Shown here piece by piece: positions 1-9,799 of a DNA stretch of 64,000 nucleotides (within the stretch, counting starts at the first letter, position 1; each line of letters begins with the position of its first letter). This stretch comes from Bacillota bacterium (lineage in GTDB: Bacteria > Bacillota > Clostridia > Acetivibrionales > DSM-1351). The position numbers and the translations under genes were made by a program. The notes under the pieces are model-generated. The model made no database searches, had not been told where the DNA came from, and saw only the letters and a list, made by a program, of their open reading frames with translations. The stretch is taken from the NCBI GenBank assembly GCA_023441625.1, contig JAEZOA010000148.1, forward strand, positions 1 through 64,000, given 5' to 3'.

Positions 1-1
1 G

Positions 2-184
2 CATATGCAAATACTCTTCGTGGTTAACAATTTACCCTTTGCTGATGTAAAAGCAATGAAAAAGAAAACAGACCTTAACGAAGTTGCTTTGCTGGGTCTA
101 TGCGACAGAATGGGTAGACTAGGAGCTGATAGGATTGTAGAAGAAGACAACATTAAAAGATTCTTGCAAAAGTGTATAGAATAG
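2..184 (+). CDS. HD-type hydrolase/nucleotidyltransferase-like protein, C-terminal fragment
   Basis: The window opens inside this gene, and only about 60 C-terminal codons are visible before the TAG. The segment NEVALLGLCDRMGRLGAD, followed by an acidic stretch and a final FLQKC, resembles the C-terminal helices of HD-domain proteins related to the CCA-adding enzyme/poly(A) polymerase group. The catalytic part lies upstream of the window, so substrate and activity cannot be judged. A weak terminator follows, so the gene probably ends its own transcription unit. The family call is tentative. Confidence 0.5.
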   Translation, partial: HMQILFVVNNLPFADVKAMKKKTDLNEVALLGLCDRMGRLGADRIVEEDNIKRFLQKCIE

Positions 185-252
185 CTAGATTCTGCAATAT
201 CTTGTAAGATAGCGAATTGTGTCAATTTAAATAGTATTTCCATTGTATGATA

Positions 253-295
253 AACCTATGTGTGATATAGTTCAATAATAGGTTGTTTTTTTATT
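253..295 (+). terminator. Rho-independent terminator
   Basis: AACCTAT and ATAGGTT form a 7-bp stem with a long loop, followed by GTTTTTTTATTTATTT. It lies between the HD-type fragment and the acyl-CoA synthetase gene. Confidence 0.5.
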
Positions 296-313
296 TATTT
301 TTGGGGTGAATAT

Positions 314-2041
314 ATGAAGCATAATACGCTATATAATGTAAGGCAAATAGAGAATCTGAAGGATATGCTCAATCAAAGTGCTACCTTTTTTGGGGATAAG
401 CCAGCTTTTCTTATAAATAATAAAGACGGAGATTTCGATAGTATTAGTTATTCTCAGTTTAAAGAGGATGTTGATGCTTTTGGAACTGCGCTACTTGGTA
501 TGGGGCTAAAGAATAAGTGTATAGCTGTTATCGGTGAGAACAGCTATGAATGGTGTGTAACTTATCTTGCTACAGTTTGTGGGACTGGGATAATAGTTCC
601 AATTGACAGAGAACTTCCTGAAAAGGAAATTGAAAATATCCTAAGTCGATGTAATGCTGATGCTATTATTTATTCAAATAAGCATAAGGACTATATGGAG
701 AGATTATCAAAAAAAGTACTTTCTGTTCAATACTATATAGATATGGATGCCGAAACAGATAATGATTTTAGCTTATCCTATAGACAGCTTTTAATCAAAG
801 GCAGAGGAATGCTTTCTAATGGAAATGTTGATTATTTAGAAGCAAAAATTGATAATACATCACTTGCATCTTTACTTTTCACCTCAGGAACAACAGGACT
901 TGCAAAAGGAGTTATGCTCAGCCATAAAAATATATGTTCTAATATAGTTGCAGTTCGTTCTACAGTGTTAGTAGATGACAATGACTATTCTTTGTCAATT
1001 TTGCCTTTACATCACACCTATGAATGTACCCTCGGCTTTTTGCTATTCATTTATTCGGGGGCGACCATAGCGTTTAATGAGGGACTTAAATATATCGCAA
1101 AGAATCTTAAAGAGGTAAGACCAACAATGTTGGTAGTGGTGCCTTTGATTCTTGAGAATTTATATAAGAAAATATGGGTGCAGGTGGGAAAAAAGAAGTT
1201 TGGAAAGTTGAAGCTAAAGTTAGCACTGATTTTGACAACAATATTAAATAATTTCTTTCATATTGATATACGTAAAAAAGTATATAAGCAGATACATGAT
1301 ACTGTTGGTGGAAGACTTAGAATGATTATAACAGGTGCAGCCGCTATCGACCCGGCAGTATCTAAAGGCTTTAGAAGAATGGGAATAGGAGTTTTACAGG
1401 GGTATGGCTTAACAGAGTGTGCGCCGTTGGTTGCTGGAAACAGTGATTTTTCAGTTAAAGATGATAGTGTGGGTAAGGCCTTACCTGGCGTTGAAATTAA
1501 AATTGATAAGCCAGATGAAAATGGCATTGGTGAAATATTAACCAAAGGTGAGAATGTAATGCTTGGATATTATGAGGATGAGGCAGCTACAGACAAAAGT
1601 ATTAATGATGGCTGGTTTCACACTGGGGATTTAGGTAAAATTGATAAAGCTGGATTTGTATATATTACTGGCAGAATCAAGAACATTATTATAATTAAAA
1701 ATGGGAAAAACGTATATCCAGAAGAATTAGAGGCATCAATAAATAAAAATCCATATGTCCAGGAATCAATTGTTTCCGGGGATTTAGATGAGGCAACAGG
1801 AGAAACTCATATTCACGCGCATATACTGCCCAACCTAGAGTATATAAAAGATAAATTTAAGGGTATAACCTTATCAAAGGAAGAGTTATTAAAGCTATTT
1901 AATGATATTGTAAAAAATATAAACAAAGATTTGCCTCTGTACAGACGTATAAGAAAGTTTACGTTACGTGAAAATGAATTTGTTAAGACAACAACAAAGA
2001 AAATTAAGAGATATGGTCAAAATACCGCAGAAGAAGTTTAA
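314..2041 (+). CDS. AMP-dependent (long-chain) acyl-CoA synthetase-like protein
   Basis: A 575-aa enzyme of the adenylate-forming (ANL) superfamily, expected to activate a carboxylic acid with ATP and pass it to CoA or a carrier. The P-loop TSGTTGLAKG is near residue 190. The A5-like motif GYGLTECAP is near residue 363, GWFHTGDLG near residue 432, and a C-terminal lysine-rich segment (TTTKKIKRYG) matches the A10 region. The start is an ATG with a GGGGTG site just upstream. Length and motifs fit long-chain fatty acid-CoA ligases, but the acid used cannot be read from sequence. The gene lies 23 bp before a MATE exporter, possibly in one unit. Confidence 0.85.
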   Translation: MKHNTLYNVRQIENLKDMLNQSATFFGDKPAFLINNKDGDFDSISYSQFKEDVDAFGTALLGMGLKNKCIAVIGENSYEWCVTYLATVCGTGIIVPIDRELPEKEIENILSRCNADAIIYSNKHKDYMERLSKKVLSVQYYIDMDAETDNDFSLSYRQLLIKGRGMLSNGNVDYLEAKIDNTSLASLLFTSGTTGLAKGVMLSHKNICSNIVAVRSTVLVDDNDYSLSILPLHHTYECTLGFLLFIYSGATIAFNEGLKYIAKNLKEVRPTMLVVVPLILENLYKKIWVQVGKKKFGKLKLKLALILTTILNNFFHIDIRKKVYKQIHDTVGGRLRMIITGAAAIDPAVSKGFRRMGIGVLQGYGLTECAPLVAGNSDFSVKDDSVGKALPGVEIKIDKPDENGIGEILTKGENVMLGYYEDEAATDKSINDGWFHTGDLGKIDKAGFVYITGRIKNIIIIKNGKNVYPEELEASINKNPYVQESIVSGDLDEATGETHIHAHILPNLEYIKDKFKGITLSKEELLKLFNDIVKNINKDLPLYRRIRKFTLRENEFVKTTTKKIKRYGQNTAEEV

Positions 2042-2064
2042 CGGTAATCAAAGGTCGTGATACT

Positions 2065-3387
2065 TTGTACACTAAAAAAGATATAATTCGTTTGTTGATT
2101 CCAGCCTTTGTTGAGATGTTTCTCACTGCTGCGATTGGTGTTGTAAATACTATAATGGTAAGTGGTGTTGGTGACTTTGCTGTTTCCGGAGTGTCTCTGG
2201 TTGATTCCATTAACTTTGTTGCAGTTAACTTATTTATGGCAGTGTCAACTGGAGCAACAGTAATAATTGCTCAGCAATTAGGTTCTGGTAATGAATATAA
2301 AGCTTCTAAAACTGCATCACAATCAATAACAGCTGTTGTAATAATATCTTTCTTAACAGGACTATTTCTATATATATTTAATACTGAAATTATTAACTTT
2401 TTGTTTGGTAACTCTGAACAAGTGGTTAAGTCAGCAGCTAAAACCTATTTAATATGTTCTGCAATATCCTATCCTTTATTAGGGATATTTAATATTTTTA
2501 CTAGTATATTAAGGGCAAATAATAATTTCAGAGCTTCAATGATTGCCGCAGTTGCATCAAATATAGTTAATGTTTCGGTTGGGGCAATATGTATTTTTGT
2601 TTTAGGATTAGGAGTTCTAGGTGCAGGAATTGGAATGATATTAGCCAGACTTTTTGGTCCATTAATATTAATTCGCCCATTATTTAAAAATCCTAAAATT
2701 AAAATTTCTAAACTGTCTTATAAAATGGATTTAAAAGTTCTGAAACCTGTATTGTATATTGGTATTCCGGCCGGTATGGACAGTCTTGTGTTTAACGGAG
2801 GAAAACTGCTTGTTCAATCCTTAGTTGCGTCGCTTGGAATTGTTTCACTTACAGCTAATAGTATTGCTAACTCCTTGAACACTATAATAAGTATCCCTGG
2901 GAATGCTATTGCTGTTGTTGCTGTAACAGTTATTGGTTTCTACGCTGGTGCAGGATTGAAAGAAGAAATGAAGAAAATGATGAAAAAATTTACTGTATAC
3001 TCAATGCTGCTTCTTGCTGGAGTTTCAATTATAATACTGCCTTTTGCAGGTAGTATTATAAAATTGTATTCACCTACTCCCCAAGTCATTGAACTTGCAT
3101 TACAAGTTACGCATCTGACATTGATCTGTGTACCAATATTCTGGTCGGCAGCATTTATTTTGCCATCCTGCCTTAGAAGTGCTGGTGATGTCGTTTTTGT
3201 AACAGTTATTTCTATTTCCAGCATGTGGATTATAAGAGTATTTGGTGGTTATTTATTGGTTAAATATACCAGTCTTGGACTTATGGGAATATGGGTTGCC
3301 TGGTGCTTTGACTGGGTCACTCGTGGAGCACCTTTTTTGGGCAGATTTTTATCTCGAAAGTATGAAAAGCATCTGCCAAAGATATAA
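2065..3387 (+). CDS. MATE family efflux transporter
   Basis: A 440-aa integral membrane protein starting at TTG. It shows about twelve hydrophobic segments in two halves, as in multidrug and toxic compound extrusion proteins. The N-terminal run IPAFVEMFLTAAIGVVNT and the internal repeat around residue 230 (IGIPAGMDSLVF) match the two MATE half-repeats. Such proteins export cationic compounds in exchange for Na+ or H+. The ribosome site is weak, and translation may be coupled to the preceding synthetase gene. The substrate is not predictable. Confidence 0.88.
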   Translation: MYTKKDIIRLLIPAFVEMFLTAAIGVVNTIMVSGVGDFAVSGVSLVDSINFVAVNLFMAVSTGATVIIAQQLGSGNEYKASKTASQSITAVVIISFLTGLFLYIFNTEIINFLFGNSEQVVKSAAKTYLICSAISYPLLGIFNIFTSILRANNNFRASMIAAVASNIVNVSVGAICIFVLGLGVLGAGIGMILARLFGPLILIRPLFKNPKIKISKLSYKMDLKVLKPVLYIGIPAGMDSLVFNGGKLLVQSLVASLGIVSLTANSIANSLNTIISIPGNAIAVVAVTVIGFYAGAGLKEEMKKMMKKFTVYSMLLLAGVSIIILPFAGSIIKLYSPTPQVIELALQVTHLTLICVPIFWSAAFILPSCLRSAGDVVFVTVISISSMWIIRVFGGYLLVKYTSLGLMGIWVAWCFDWVTRGAPFLGRFLSRKYEKHLPKI

Positions 3388-3467
3388 ATTGATTGTTGCT
3401 CAACAGATTCTTTTTAGTATTGAGGTTGGAATTTAGGCAAAAATAGTAGTGAATTTTTTTTAACATA

Positions 3468-3496
3468 TTGATTAATATCAACCAATGTGTTATACT
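3468..3496 (+). promoter_or_regulatory. SigA-type promoter of rpsB-tsf
   Basis: TTGATT and TATACT are separated by exactly 17 bp, followed by about 130 nt of leader before rpsB. The boxes match the vegetative consensus well, and a new unit is expected here after the MATE gene. Confidence 0.7.
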
Positions 3497-3516
3497 AGCT
3501 AACGAAAAAATACACA

Positions 3517-3594
3517 CGCATTTAGCAATTTGTTAAGGTGTCAGCAAAGGTCTGATTAAACTCAACAAGCTATTGTTGAGTTGACAAAAATGCG
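3517..3594 (+). promoter_or_regulatory. Structured rpsB leader, candidate S2 autoregulatory RNA
   Basis: The leader can form a long-range stem CGCATTT/AAATGCG (3517-3523 with 3588-3594), which touches the first of two GGAGGT sites. Inside it is a hairpin ACTCAACA/TGTTGAGT (3560-3581). The second GGAGGT, at about 3611, serves the rpsB ATG. Leaders of rpsB are autoregulated by S2 in other bacteria. That role is inferred here from position and fold only. Confidence 0.4.
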
Positions 3595-3626
3595 GAGGTA
3601 TTAACTTTAACGGAGGTGTTTTTAAT

Positions 3627-4376
3627 ATGGCAGTTATTTCAATGAAACAACTTTTGGAGGCAGGTGTTCACTTCGGTCATCAGACTAGAAGATGGAATCC
3701 TAAGATGGCAGAGTATATCTTTACAGAGCGTAATGGTATATACATCATAGACCTTCAGAAAACAGTAAAGAAGGTTGACGATGCATACTTCTTTATTAGA
3801 GAAGTAGCAATGAACGGACAGGATGTTCTTTTAGTAGGAACAAAGAAGCAAGCTCAGGATTCTATCAAAGAAGAAGCTGAGAGAAGTGGTCAATTCTTTG
3901 TAAACAACAGATGGTTAGGTGCAATGCTCACAAACTTCAAAACTATTCGCAAGAGAATTGACAGATTAAATCAACTAAATGCAATGGAAGCTGACGGAAC
4001 TTTTGAAGTTCTTCCTAAGAAAGAAGTTATTAAGCTAAAGAAGGAAATGGACGACCTCGAAAAGAATCTTGGTGGTATCAAGAACATGAAAAGGATTCCT
4101 GGAGTAATGTTTGTTGTTGACCCACGTAAAGAAAGAAATGCAATTCTTGAAGCTAAAAAGCTTGGTATTCCAGTTGTAGCTATTGTTGATACAAACTGTG
4201 ATCCTGATGAGGTTGATTTCGTTATTCCAGGTAATGATGACGCAATAAGAGCTGTAAAGTTAATTGCAGCTAAAATGGCTGATGCTATTATTGAAGGTCG
4301 TCAAGGAGAACAGCTCGAACCTGAAACAACAGAAGTTGCTGCTGAAATTGAAGTTGAAGAAGCGGTTGCTGAATAA
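3627..4376 (+). CDS. rpsB: 30S ribosomal protein S2
   Basis: A 249-aa protein matching S2 over its whole length: the N-terminal [19 protein letters not shown], the central [11 protein letters not shown] and the C-terminal VDTNCDPD and [10 protein letters not shown] blocks. S2 joins the small subunit late and bridges head and body near S1 or the mRNA exit. The protein ends in a short acidic Glu/Ala tail. It starts at ATG with a strong GGAGGTG site, and is followed by a terminator-like hairpin and then tsf, the usual rpsB-tsf pair. Confidence 0.98.
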   Translation: MAVISMKQLLEAGVHFGHQTRRWNPKMAEYIFTERNGIYIIDLQKTVKKVDDAYFFIREVAMNGQDVLLVGTKKQAQDSIKEEAERSGQFFVNNRWLGAMLTNFKTIRKRIDRLNQLNAMEADGTFEVLPKKEVIKLKKEMDDLEKNLGGIKNMKRIPGVMFVVDPRKERNAILEAKKLGIPVVAIVDTNCDPDEVDFVIPGNDDAIRAVKLIAAKMADAIIEGRQGEQLEPETTEVAAEIEVEEAVAE

Positions 4377-4390
4377 TTAGTTAAAATGCA

Positions 4391-4430
4391 TATTACTAAA
4401 TTGAGTTGTTAAAGACTCAATTTAGTAATA
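4391..4430 (+). terminator. Strong hairpin between rpsB and tsf
   Basis: TATTACTAAATTGAGT pairs with ACTCAATTTAGTAATA over 16 bp with an 8-nt loop, and is followed only by ATTCTTGTG. The poor T-tract suggests partial termination or an RNA-processing hairpin that sets the S2 to EF-Ts ratio. Confidence 0.55.
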
Positions 4431-4510
4431 TTCTTGTGTGACAATATAAAAATTAATATTATATCTTATTATGCAATTAATAGGATAAGATACGGTTTGG
4501 AGGATTTATA

Positions 4511-5158
4511 ATGATTACTGCTGAAATGGTAAGGCAGCTCCGCGAAAGAACCGGAGCAGGAATGATGGATTGCAAAAAGGCTCTCACAGAAACTAACGGT
4601 GATGAAGAGAAAGCAATCGAGCTTTTAAGAGAAAAGGGAATAGCTAAAGCAGCTAATAAAGCAGGAAGAGTTGCTGCTGAAGGTTTAGTTGAGTCTTATA
4701 TACATGGTGGCGGCAGAATTGGTGTTCTTGTTGAAGTAAATATTGAAACAGACTTTGCTGCAAAGAATGAAGAATTCAAAACATTTGTTAAGGATGTTGC
4801 AATGCAGATAGCTGCAAGCAATCCTGAGTATGTTAGAAGAGAAGAAGTACCTGCTGCTGTAATCGAGAACGAAAAGGAAATACTCAGAGCACAGGCTAGA
4901 AACGAAGGAAAACCTGAAAAAATTATTGATAAAATGGTTGAAGGTAGAATTGAAAAATTCTATACTGAAAAATGCTTGATGGACCAAGCGTTTATTAAAG
5001 ACCCAGATGTTACTGTTGATCAGTTAATTAAAGAAAAAATAGCTCATATTGGCGAGAATATTACAATTAGAAGATTTGCAAGATTTGAAAGAGGCGAAGG
5101 TATTGAAAAGAAAGAAGAAAACTTCGCTGATGAAGTAATGAAACAAATAGGTAACTAA
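4511..5158 (+). CDS. tsf: Elongation factor Ts
   Basis: A 215-aa nucleotide exchange factor for EF-Tu. The UBA-like N-terminus carries [15 protein letters not shown], and the core motif [13 protein letters not shown], which contacts EF-Tu, lies near residues 78-90. The length is that of the short EF-Ts form rather than the roughly 290-aa form of Bacillus. A TTTGGAGG site precedes the ATG. A hairpin with T-rich tail follows the stop. Confidence 0.97.
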   Translation: MITAEMVRQLRERTGAGMMDCKKALTETNGDEEKAIELLREKGIAKAANKAGRVAAEGLVESYIHGGGRIGVLVEVNIETDFAAKNEEFKTFVKDVAMQIAASNPEYVRREEVPAAVIENEKEILRAQARNEGKPEKIIDKMVEGRIEKFYTEKCLMDQAFIKDPDVTVDQLIKEKIAHIGENITIRRFARFERGEGIEKKEENFADEVMKQIGN

Positions 5159-5166
5159 TTAATTTA

Positions 5167-5212
5167 GGGGAACATATTTATTGTATGTTCCCCTTATTAG
5201 GGCCTTTTTTGA
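5167..5212 (+). terminator. Rho-independent terminator after tsf
   Basis: GGGGAACATA and TATGTTCCCC form a perfect 10-bp stem (5167-5193), followed by TTATTAGGGCCTTTTTT. Confidence 0.7.
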
Positions 5213-5242
5213 ATTATTATATATATAAATGGAGGAAGTGCC

Positions 5243-5950
5243 ATGACAGAATTGAAGTATAAAAGAATAATGTTAAAAATCAGCGGAGAAGCTCTAGCTG
5301 GCGAGAAGGGCAATGGAATTAATTCTGATACTATTAATGAAATATGTGATAGAATTTTAGCAATCCATAAGTTGGGTGTTGAGATAGCAATCGTTGTAGG
5401 TGGCGGTAATTTTTGGAGAGGCAGAAGTGGTGTGGGTATGGACAGAACAACAGCAGATCATATGGGTATGCTGGCTACTGTAATCAACTCCCTTGGGTTG
5501 CAGGATGCATTAGAGTCCAGATCTATTCCAGTAAGAGTTCAAACAGCTATTGAGATGAGACAAATTGCCGAACCGTATGTAAGAAGGAAAGCAGTAAGAC
5601 ATTTAGAGAAAAAAAGAATTGTTATTTTTGCATGTGGAATGGTAAATCCTTATTTTTCAACTGATACAGCAGCAGCACTTAGAGCCGCTGAAATAGACGC
5701 TGAAGCAATATTGATGGCTAAGAATGTTGATGGAATTTATGATAGTGATCCTTCAAAAAATCCTAATGCAGTTAAATTCAACAAATTAACTTATCAGGAG
5801 TATTTAAATAGGGGCTTATGTGCCATTGACTCAACAGCTGCTTCTTTTTGTAAAGAAAATGCAATACCAATGCTCATATTTGGACTTGATGACCCTGATA
5901 ATATTATTAGAGCAGTTAAGGGCGAAGAAATTGGAACTACAATATATTGA
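5243..5950 (+). CDS. pyrH: UMP kinase
   Basis: A 235-aa amino-acid-kinase-fold enzyme that phosphorylates UMP to [15 protein letters not shown] near the N-terminus is the phosphate-binding loop, and [10 protein letters not shown] is the glycine-rich substrate loop. Bacterial UMP kinases are hexamers regulated by GTP and UTP. The ATG is preceded by GGAGGAAG. The gene stands between tsf and frr, the standard order in Firmicutes. Confidence 0.97.
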   Translation: MTELKYKRIMLKISGEALAGEKGNGINSDTINEICDRILAIHKLGVEIAIVVGGGNFWRGRSGVGMDRTTADHMGMLATVINSLGLQDALESRSIPVRVQTAIEMRQIAEPYVRRKAVRHLEKKRIVIFACGMVNPYFSTDTAAALRAAEIDAEAILMAKNVDGIYDSDPSKNPNAVKFNKLTYQEYLNRGLCAIDSTAASFCKENAIPMLIFGLDDPDNIIRAVKGEEIGTTIY

Positions 5951-6002
5951 AATCCTTTGAAATTAATTGTATGATATAACTATAAATTTAAGGAGGGGTT
6001 TT

Positions 6003-6560
6003 ATGGATAAGGAACTTTATAAACCTATTCAAGAGAAAATGAACAAAACTATAAATGTATTAAAAAATAATCTTACTGGTATTAGAGCTGGACGAGCTAA
6101 TCCATCAATATTAGATAAGCTAAATATTGAATACTATGGATCTCCAACACCAATTAATCAGGTTGCAACTATATCTGTACCAGAGGCTAGAGTTATCTTG
6201 ATACAACCTTGGGAAGCAAAGCTTTTAAAGGATATAGAAAAGGAAATTCAAAAATCAGACATTGGTATTAATCCAAGCAATGATGGTAAAGTTATCAGAT
6301 TAGTTTTTCCTGCTCTTACAGAGGAGAGACGTAAGGAACTGACCAAGACAGTAAAAAAAGAGGGCGAAGAATCTAAGGTTGCTATAAGAGCTATTAGAAG
6401 AGATTCTATTGAAGCTATGAAGACAAAGAAGAAAAATAGCGAAATTACCGAAGATGATTTGAAGGATGCAGAAAAGGATATACAGAACTTAACTGACAAA
6501 TACATTGCCGATATAGACCATATTGTAGAAGCAAAAGAAAAGGAAATTATGGAGGTATAG
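6003..6560 (+). CDS. frr: Ribosome recycling factor
   Basis: A 185-aa tRNA-mimicking protein that, with EF-G, splits the post-termination ribosome. Visible motifs are LTGIRAGRANPSILD, the central IQPWEAKLLKDIEK and the charged C-terminal helix. The chosen ATG at 6003 has AAGGAGGGG seven bases upstream and gives the usual family length. An upstream in-frame ATG at 5967 would add 12 residues without a ribosome site. Confidence 0.97.
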   Translation: MDKELYKPIQEKMNKTINVLKNNLTGIRAGRANPSILDKLNIEYYGSPTPINQVATISVPEARVILIQPWEAKLLKDIEKEIQKSDIGINPSNDGKVIRLVFPALTEERRKELTKTVKKEGEESKVAIRAIRRDSIEAMKTKKKNSEITEDDLKDAEKDIQNLTDKYIADIDHIVEAKEKEIMEV

Positions 6561-6564
6561 CTAT

Positions 6565-6828
6565 TTGAGTTATACTAAAGCTGATAAAAATATGGAAGGC
6601 AGTATAATAGCAGAGGGTTGTTTTTTTAATGAAATAAATGACCTTATTGGTTTTACACTTGGAGATGCGCTTAAAATAGCTTTGGAGAAGGGCTATTGTA
6701 TTGAAAATATTTCAATTACTGCACCCCCTAAGATGGAGATTTCTGAGTATGACCATTCATTTAGAGTACTCAGAGTTTATTCTTTAGGAGGAAAAAGACT
6801 AAATATACTTGTATGTAAACCCCTCTAA
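6565..6828 (+). CDS. Conserved small protein of unknown function between frr and uppS
   Basis: An 87-aa ORF starting at TTG. The GGAGG of its ribosome site lies in the last codons of frr, so translation looks coupled. The protein is soluble-looking, with no signal or membrane segment. Residues 25-60 contain a mixed alpha/beta pattern (GFTLGDALKIALEKGY, then ISITAPPKMEI), and the protein ends in basic residues. A terminator overlaps the last codons, so it closes the pyrH-frr unit. I do not recognise the family. The location suggests a role linked to translation or envelope precursors, but no activity can be assigned. Confidence 0.7.
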   Translation: MSYTKADKNMEGSIIAEGCFFNEINDLIGFTLGDALKIALEKGYCIENISITAPPKMEISEYDHSFRVLRVYSLGGKRLNILVCKPL

Positions 6829-6843
6829 TTGAGGGGTTGTTTT
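6819..6843 (+). terminator. Rho-independent terminator overlapping a gene end
   Basis: ACCCCTC and GAGGGGT form a 7-bp GC-rich stem with a 5-nt loop, then TGTTTT. The left arm overlaps the last codons of the 87-aa gene. Confidence 0.7.
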
Positions 6844-6898
6844 AAATATGGAGTTTTAGAATATGATGATTACATAGAATTTCAGTAGGAGTTGGATA

Positions 6899-7654
6899 TT
6901 GAAAATGGGTTTGTTTGAAAAGTTATTTACCCCTAAAAAAGTAAATGAAGAATTAAAGGTTGTTCCTAATCATATTGCTATAATACCTGATGGTAATGGG
7001 AGATGGGCTAGAAAAAGAGGACTTCCTAGAAGCGTTGGTCATAGAGAAGGTTCTATGACTCTTAAAAGAATTGTTATTTACTGCTCCAAAATTGGAGTTA
7101 AGCATTTAACTATTTATGCATTTTCTACTGAAAATTGGAAAAGGCCTCAGAATGAGGTGGATACTCTAATGAACTTATTACTAGAGTTTTTACGAAATGC
7201 AGAGAAAGAACTCGATGGTAGTAATGTACTCATAAAGGTAATTGGTGATGTTAAGGGCTTGCCAGACGAGCTTCAAAGAGAGATTGAAAGGGTTGAAAAG
7301 CTAACTAGCGTTAATAGTGGCCTGCACCTAAATATAGCGCTCAATTACGGTTCTAGGTCTGAGATGCTGAGTGCTGTAAAAAAAATTGCTAAAAAGGTTA
7401 AGGAAAATAAATTATCAATTGATAAGATAGATCAAAGTGAATTTGAGGATTGTCTGTATACTTCAGGAATTCCCGATCCTGATTTACTAATAAGGACAAG
7501 TGGGGAGCAGAGAATAAGCAATTACTTGTTATGGCAATGTGCATATACTGAATTTTGGTTTACAAATGAACTGTGGCCTGACATAAAGGAGAGTCATATT
7601 ACTGATGCGATAAAAGAATATGAGAAAAGAAATAGAAGATTTGGTGGGATATAG
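6899..7654 (+). CDS. uppS: Isoprenyl transferase (undecaprenyl diphosphate synthase)
   Basis: A 251-aa cis-prenyltransferase that extends farnesyl diphosphate with IPP to the C55 carrier lipid for cell-wall synthesis. The signature AIIPDGNGRWA places the catalytic Asp at residue 31. The central FSTENWKRP and C-terminal RTSGEQRISNYLLWQ are family hallmarks. The start is TTG (TTGAAAATG), with a second possible start at the ATG two codons later; AGTAGGAG lies upstream. The gene leads a block with cdsA, dxr, rseP and ispG, tying isoprenoid and phospholipid supply together. Confidence 0.97.
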   Translation: MKMGLFEKLFTPKKVNEELKVVPNHIAIIPDGNGRWARKRGLPRSVGHREGSMTLKRIVIYCSKIGVKHLTIYAFSTENWKRPQNEVDTLMNLLLEFLRNAEKELDGSNVLIKVIGDVKGLPDELQREIERVEKLTSVNSGLHLNIALNYGSRSEMLSAVKKIAKKVKENKLSIDKIDQSEFEDCLYTSGIPDPDLLIRTSGEQRISNYLLWQCAYTEFWFTNELWPDIKESHITDAIKEYEKRNRRFGGI

Positions 7655-7689
7655 TTTAAAATTATTTATTTACTAAATGGAGGGTATTC

Positions 7690-8514
7690 ATGTTAAAAAC
7701 GAGAGTAATAAGTGCTTTAGTAGGACTGGCCTTGTTAATTGCAGTTTTGTACCTGGGCTCAATTACACTTGGAATAGTTGTAAGCTTAATTGCAGCAATT
7801 GGACTCTATGAATTTTATAATTCTGTATCAAAAGTAAGGAATGTTAATCCTATTAAGTCAATAGGATATTTATCTATATTACCACTACTAGTTTTAGGAC
7901 TTAAAGAAACAGGTTGGTTCAATATTGACATCAGCATTTTAGTGGGAGTATCGGTATGTTTAATAATATTTATTACTATGGCTTTTATTGTTTTAGCCCA
8001 TAAAAAATATAATATAATAGATGCAGGTGTAACACTCTTTGGTGTAGCATATATACCGTTTTTGATGAGTTTTTTAGTTTTAATCAGAAACATGGATTTT
8101 GGTTTAATTTTAATATGGATAATTTTTATTGGTGCATGGGGAACTGATACTATGGCCTATATATTTGGCCGTTTATTTGGAAAAAGGAAGATTATACCAG
8201 AAATAAGTCCAAAGAAAACGTTGGCTGGGGCAATTGGTGGAATAGTAGGCTGTATTGCTTTAATGATTATTTTTGGTTTTATTATAGAAAACTATTTTGC
8301 ACTAAAAATATCATTTGTTGTATTAGGAATGTTAGGACTATTTTGTGGAGTAGTATCTCAAATTGGGGATTGGTCAGCGTCAGCAATAAAGAGATATGTT
8401 AATGTAAAGGATTTTGGTAATATTATGCCAGGTCATGGTGGTGTTTTAGATAGATTTGATAGTATTTTATTTGTAGCTCCAGCTGTATATTTTGTTTTAA
8501 TACTGTTTATATAA
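7690..8514 (+). CDS. cdsA: Phosphatidate cytidylyltransferase
   Basis: A 274-aa multi-pass membrane enzyme making CDP-diacylglycerol from phosphatidic acid and CTP. The C-terminal signature is intact: SAIKRY, KDFG and PGHGGVLDRFD near residues 235-260. About seven hydrophobic helices precede it. It starts at ATG with AATGGAGGG upstream. The order uppS-cdsA-dxr-rseP matches many Firmicutes. Confidence 0.96.
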   Translation: MLKTRVISALVGLALLIAVLYLGSITLGIVVSLIAAIGLYEFYNSVSKVRNVNPIKSIGYLSILPLLVLGLKETGWFNIDISILVGVSVCLIIFITMAFIVLAHKKYNIIDAGVTLFGVAYIPFLMSFLVLIRNMDFGLILIWIIFIGAWGTDTMAYIFGRLFGKRKIIPEISPKKTLAGAIGGIVGCIALMIIFGFIIENYFALKISFVVLGMLGLFCGVVSQIGDWSASAIKRYVNVKDFGNIMPGHGGVLDRFDSILFVAPAVYFVLILFI

Positions 8515-8622
8515 ATCAAAATTATGAAATAAACTTTACTTTCTTTATTCATGGTTATGCTTATTAAGAGAATGTTATTAAATTATATTTAACAGTCGCA
8601 TTGCGGCTAATGGAGGTAAAAC

Positions 8623-9768
8623 TTGGCAAAGGTAATTTCGATAATAGGGTCTACGGGCTCTATTGGGGTGCAGACGCTGGATGTGGCAAGAAATCTTGGA
8701 ATTAAAGTTGCCGCATTGTCTGCAAATTCAAATATAGATCTTCTGGAAAAACAGATTCATGAGTTTTTACCCAGTGTTGTATCTGTTGGAAATGCTCAAT
8801 TGGCAAAGGAACTTGAGTTCAGGCTTCAAGGTATGGGTATTGAGGTGCTTTTTGGCGTAGCTGGCATGAAGCGTGTAGTTGAACTTGAAGCAGTAGATAC
8901 AGTAGTGACATCGGTAGTTGGAACAGCTGGACTCATTCCAACCATGCATGCAATAAAAAATAAAAAAAATATTGCCTTAGCAAACAAGGAAACTTTAGTC
9001 ACAGCTGGTAAGCTTGTTATTGAAGAGGCAAAAAAGTATAATGTTAATATTTTTCCTGTTGATAGTGAGCATAGTGCTATATATCAATGCTTAATGGGCA
9101 ATGATGATAAACAGGTTGAAAAAATAATTATAACTGCCTCTGGAGGACCATTTAGAGGTAAGAATATAAGTGAGCTTGAAAATATTACACCTGCTCAAGC
9201 ACTTAAACATCCAAATTGGAGCATGGGCAGTAAAATAACAATAGACTCTGCAACGCTTATGAACAAGGGACTAGAGGTAATTGAAGCAAAATGGCTTTTT
9301 GATAAAAATCTTGATAAGATACAAGTTATAGTGCATCCTCAGAGTATCATTCATTCAATGGTTGAGTATGTTGATGGTTCAATAATAGCTCAATTGGGTT
9401 CCCCTGATATGAGAACGCCAATTCAGCTAGCCTTAACCTATCCACAGAGATGCAGCAATAGCTTTCCAAAGCTGGATTTCCTTAAATGTTCTCAACTAAC
9501 CTTTGAACAGCCTGATACAAAGACATTCAGATGTCTGCAGTTGGCTTTTGATGCATTAACAGTGGGAGGAACAATGCCTGCAGCTATGAATGCTGCGAAT
9601 GAAATATCAGTGGAGGCGTTTTTAAGTAATAAAATTTCATTTACTTCTATACCAACTATAATTGAAAAGGTAATGCAAGGGCATAATGTGAATATATGTC
9701 CATGCCTGGATGATATAATAGAAGTAGATAGTTGGGCAAGGAATGCAGCAATGCAGCTAACAGTATGA
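8623..9768 (+). CDS. dxr: 1-deoxy-D-xylulose-5-phosphate reductoisomerase
   Basis: A 381-aa NADPH-dependent enzyme making MEP, the first committed step of the non-mevalonate isoprenoid pathway. The Rossmann motif [13 protein letters not shown] is at the N-terminus. The substrate and metal site shows SEHSAIYQ near residue 147 and SGGPFRG near residue 183. It starts at TTG with a strong TGGAGG site. Together with ispG further along, it shows that this organism uses the MEP pathway. Confidence 0.97.
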   Translation: MAKVISIIGSTGSIGVQTLDVARNLGIKVAALSANSNIDLLEKQIHEFLPSVVSVGNAQLAKELEFRLQGMGIEVLFGVAGMKRVVELEAVDTVVTSVVGTAGLIPTMHAIKNKKNIALANKETLVTAGKLVIEEAKKYNVNIFPVDSEHSAIYQCLMGNDDKQVEKIIITASGGPFRGKNISELENITPAQALKHPNWSMGSKITIDSATLMNKGLEVIEAKWLFDKNLDKIQVIVHPQSIIHSMVEYVDGSIIAQLGSPDMRTPIQLALTYPQRCSNSFPKLDFLKCSQLTFEQPDTKTFRCLQLAFDALTVGGTMPAAMNAANEISVEAFLSNKISFTSIPTIIEKVMQGHNVNICPCLDDIIEVDSWARNAAMQLTV

Positions 9769-9799
9769 TAGATTTAAATATTTTATTCTGGAGGAATTT

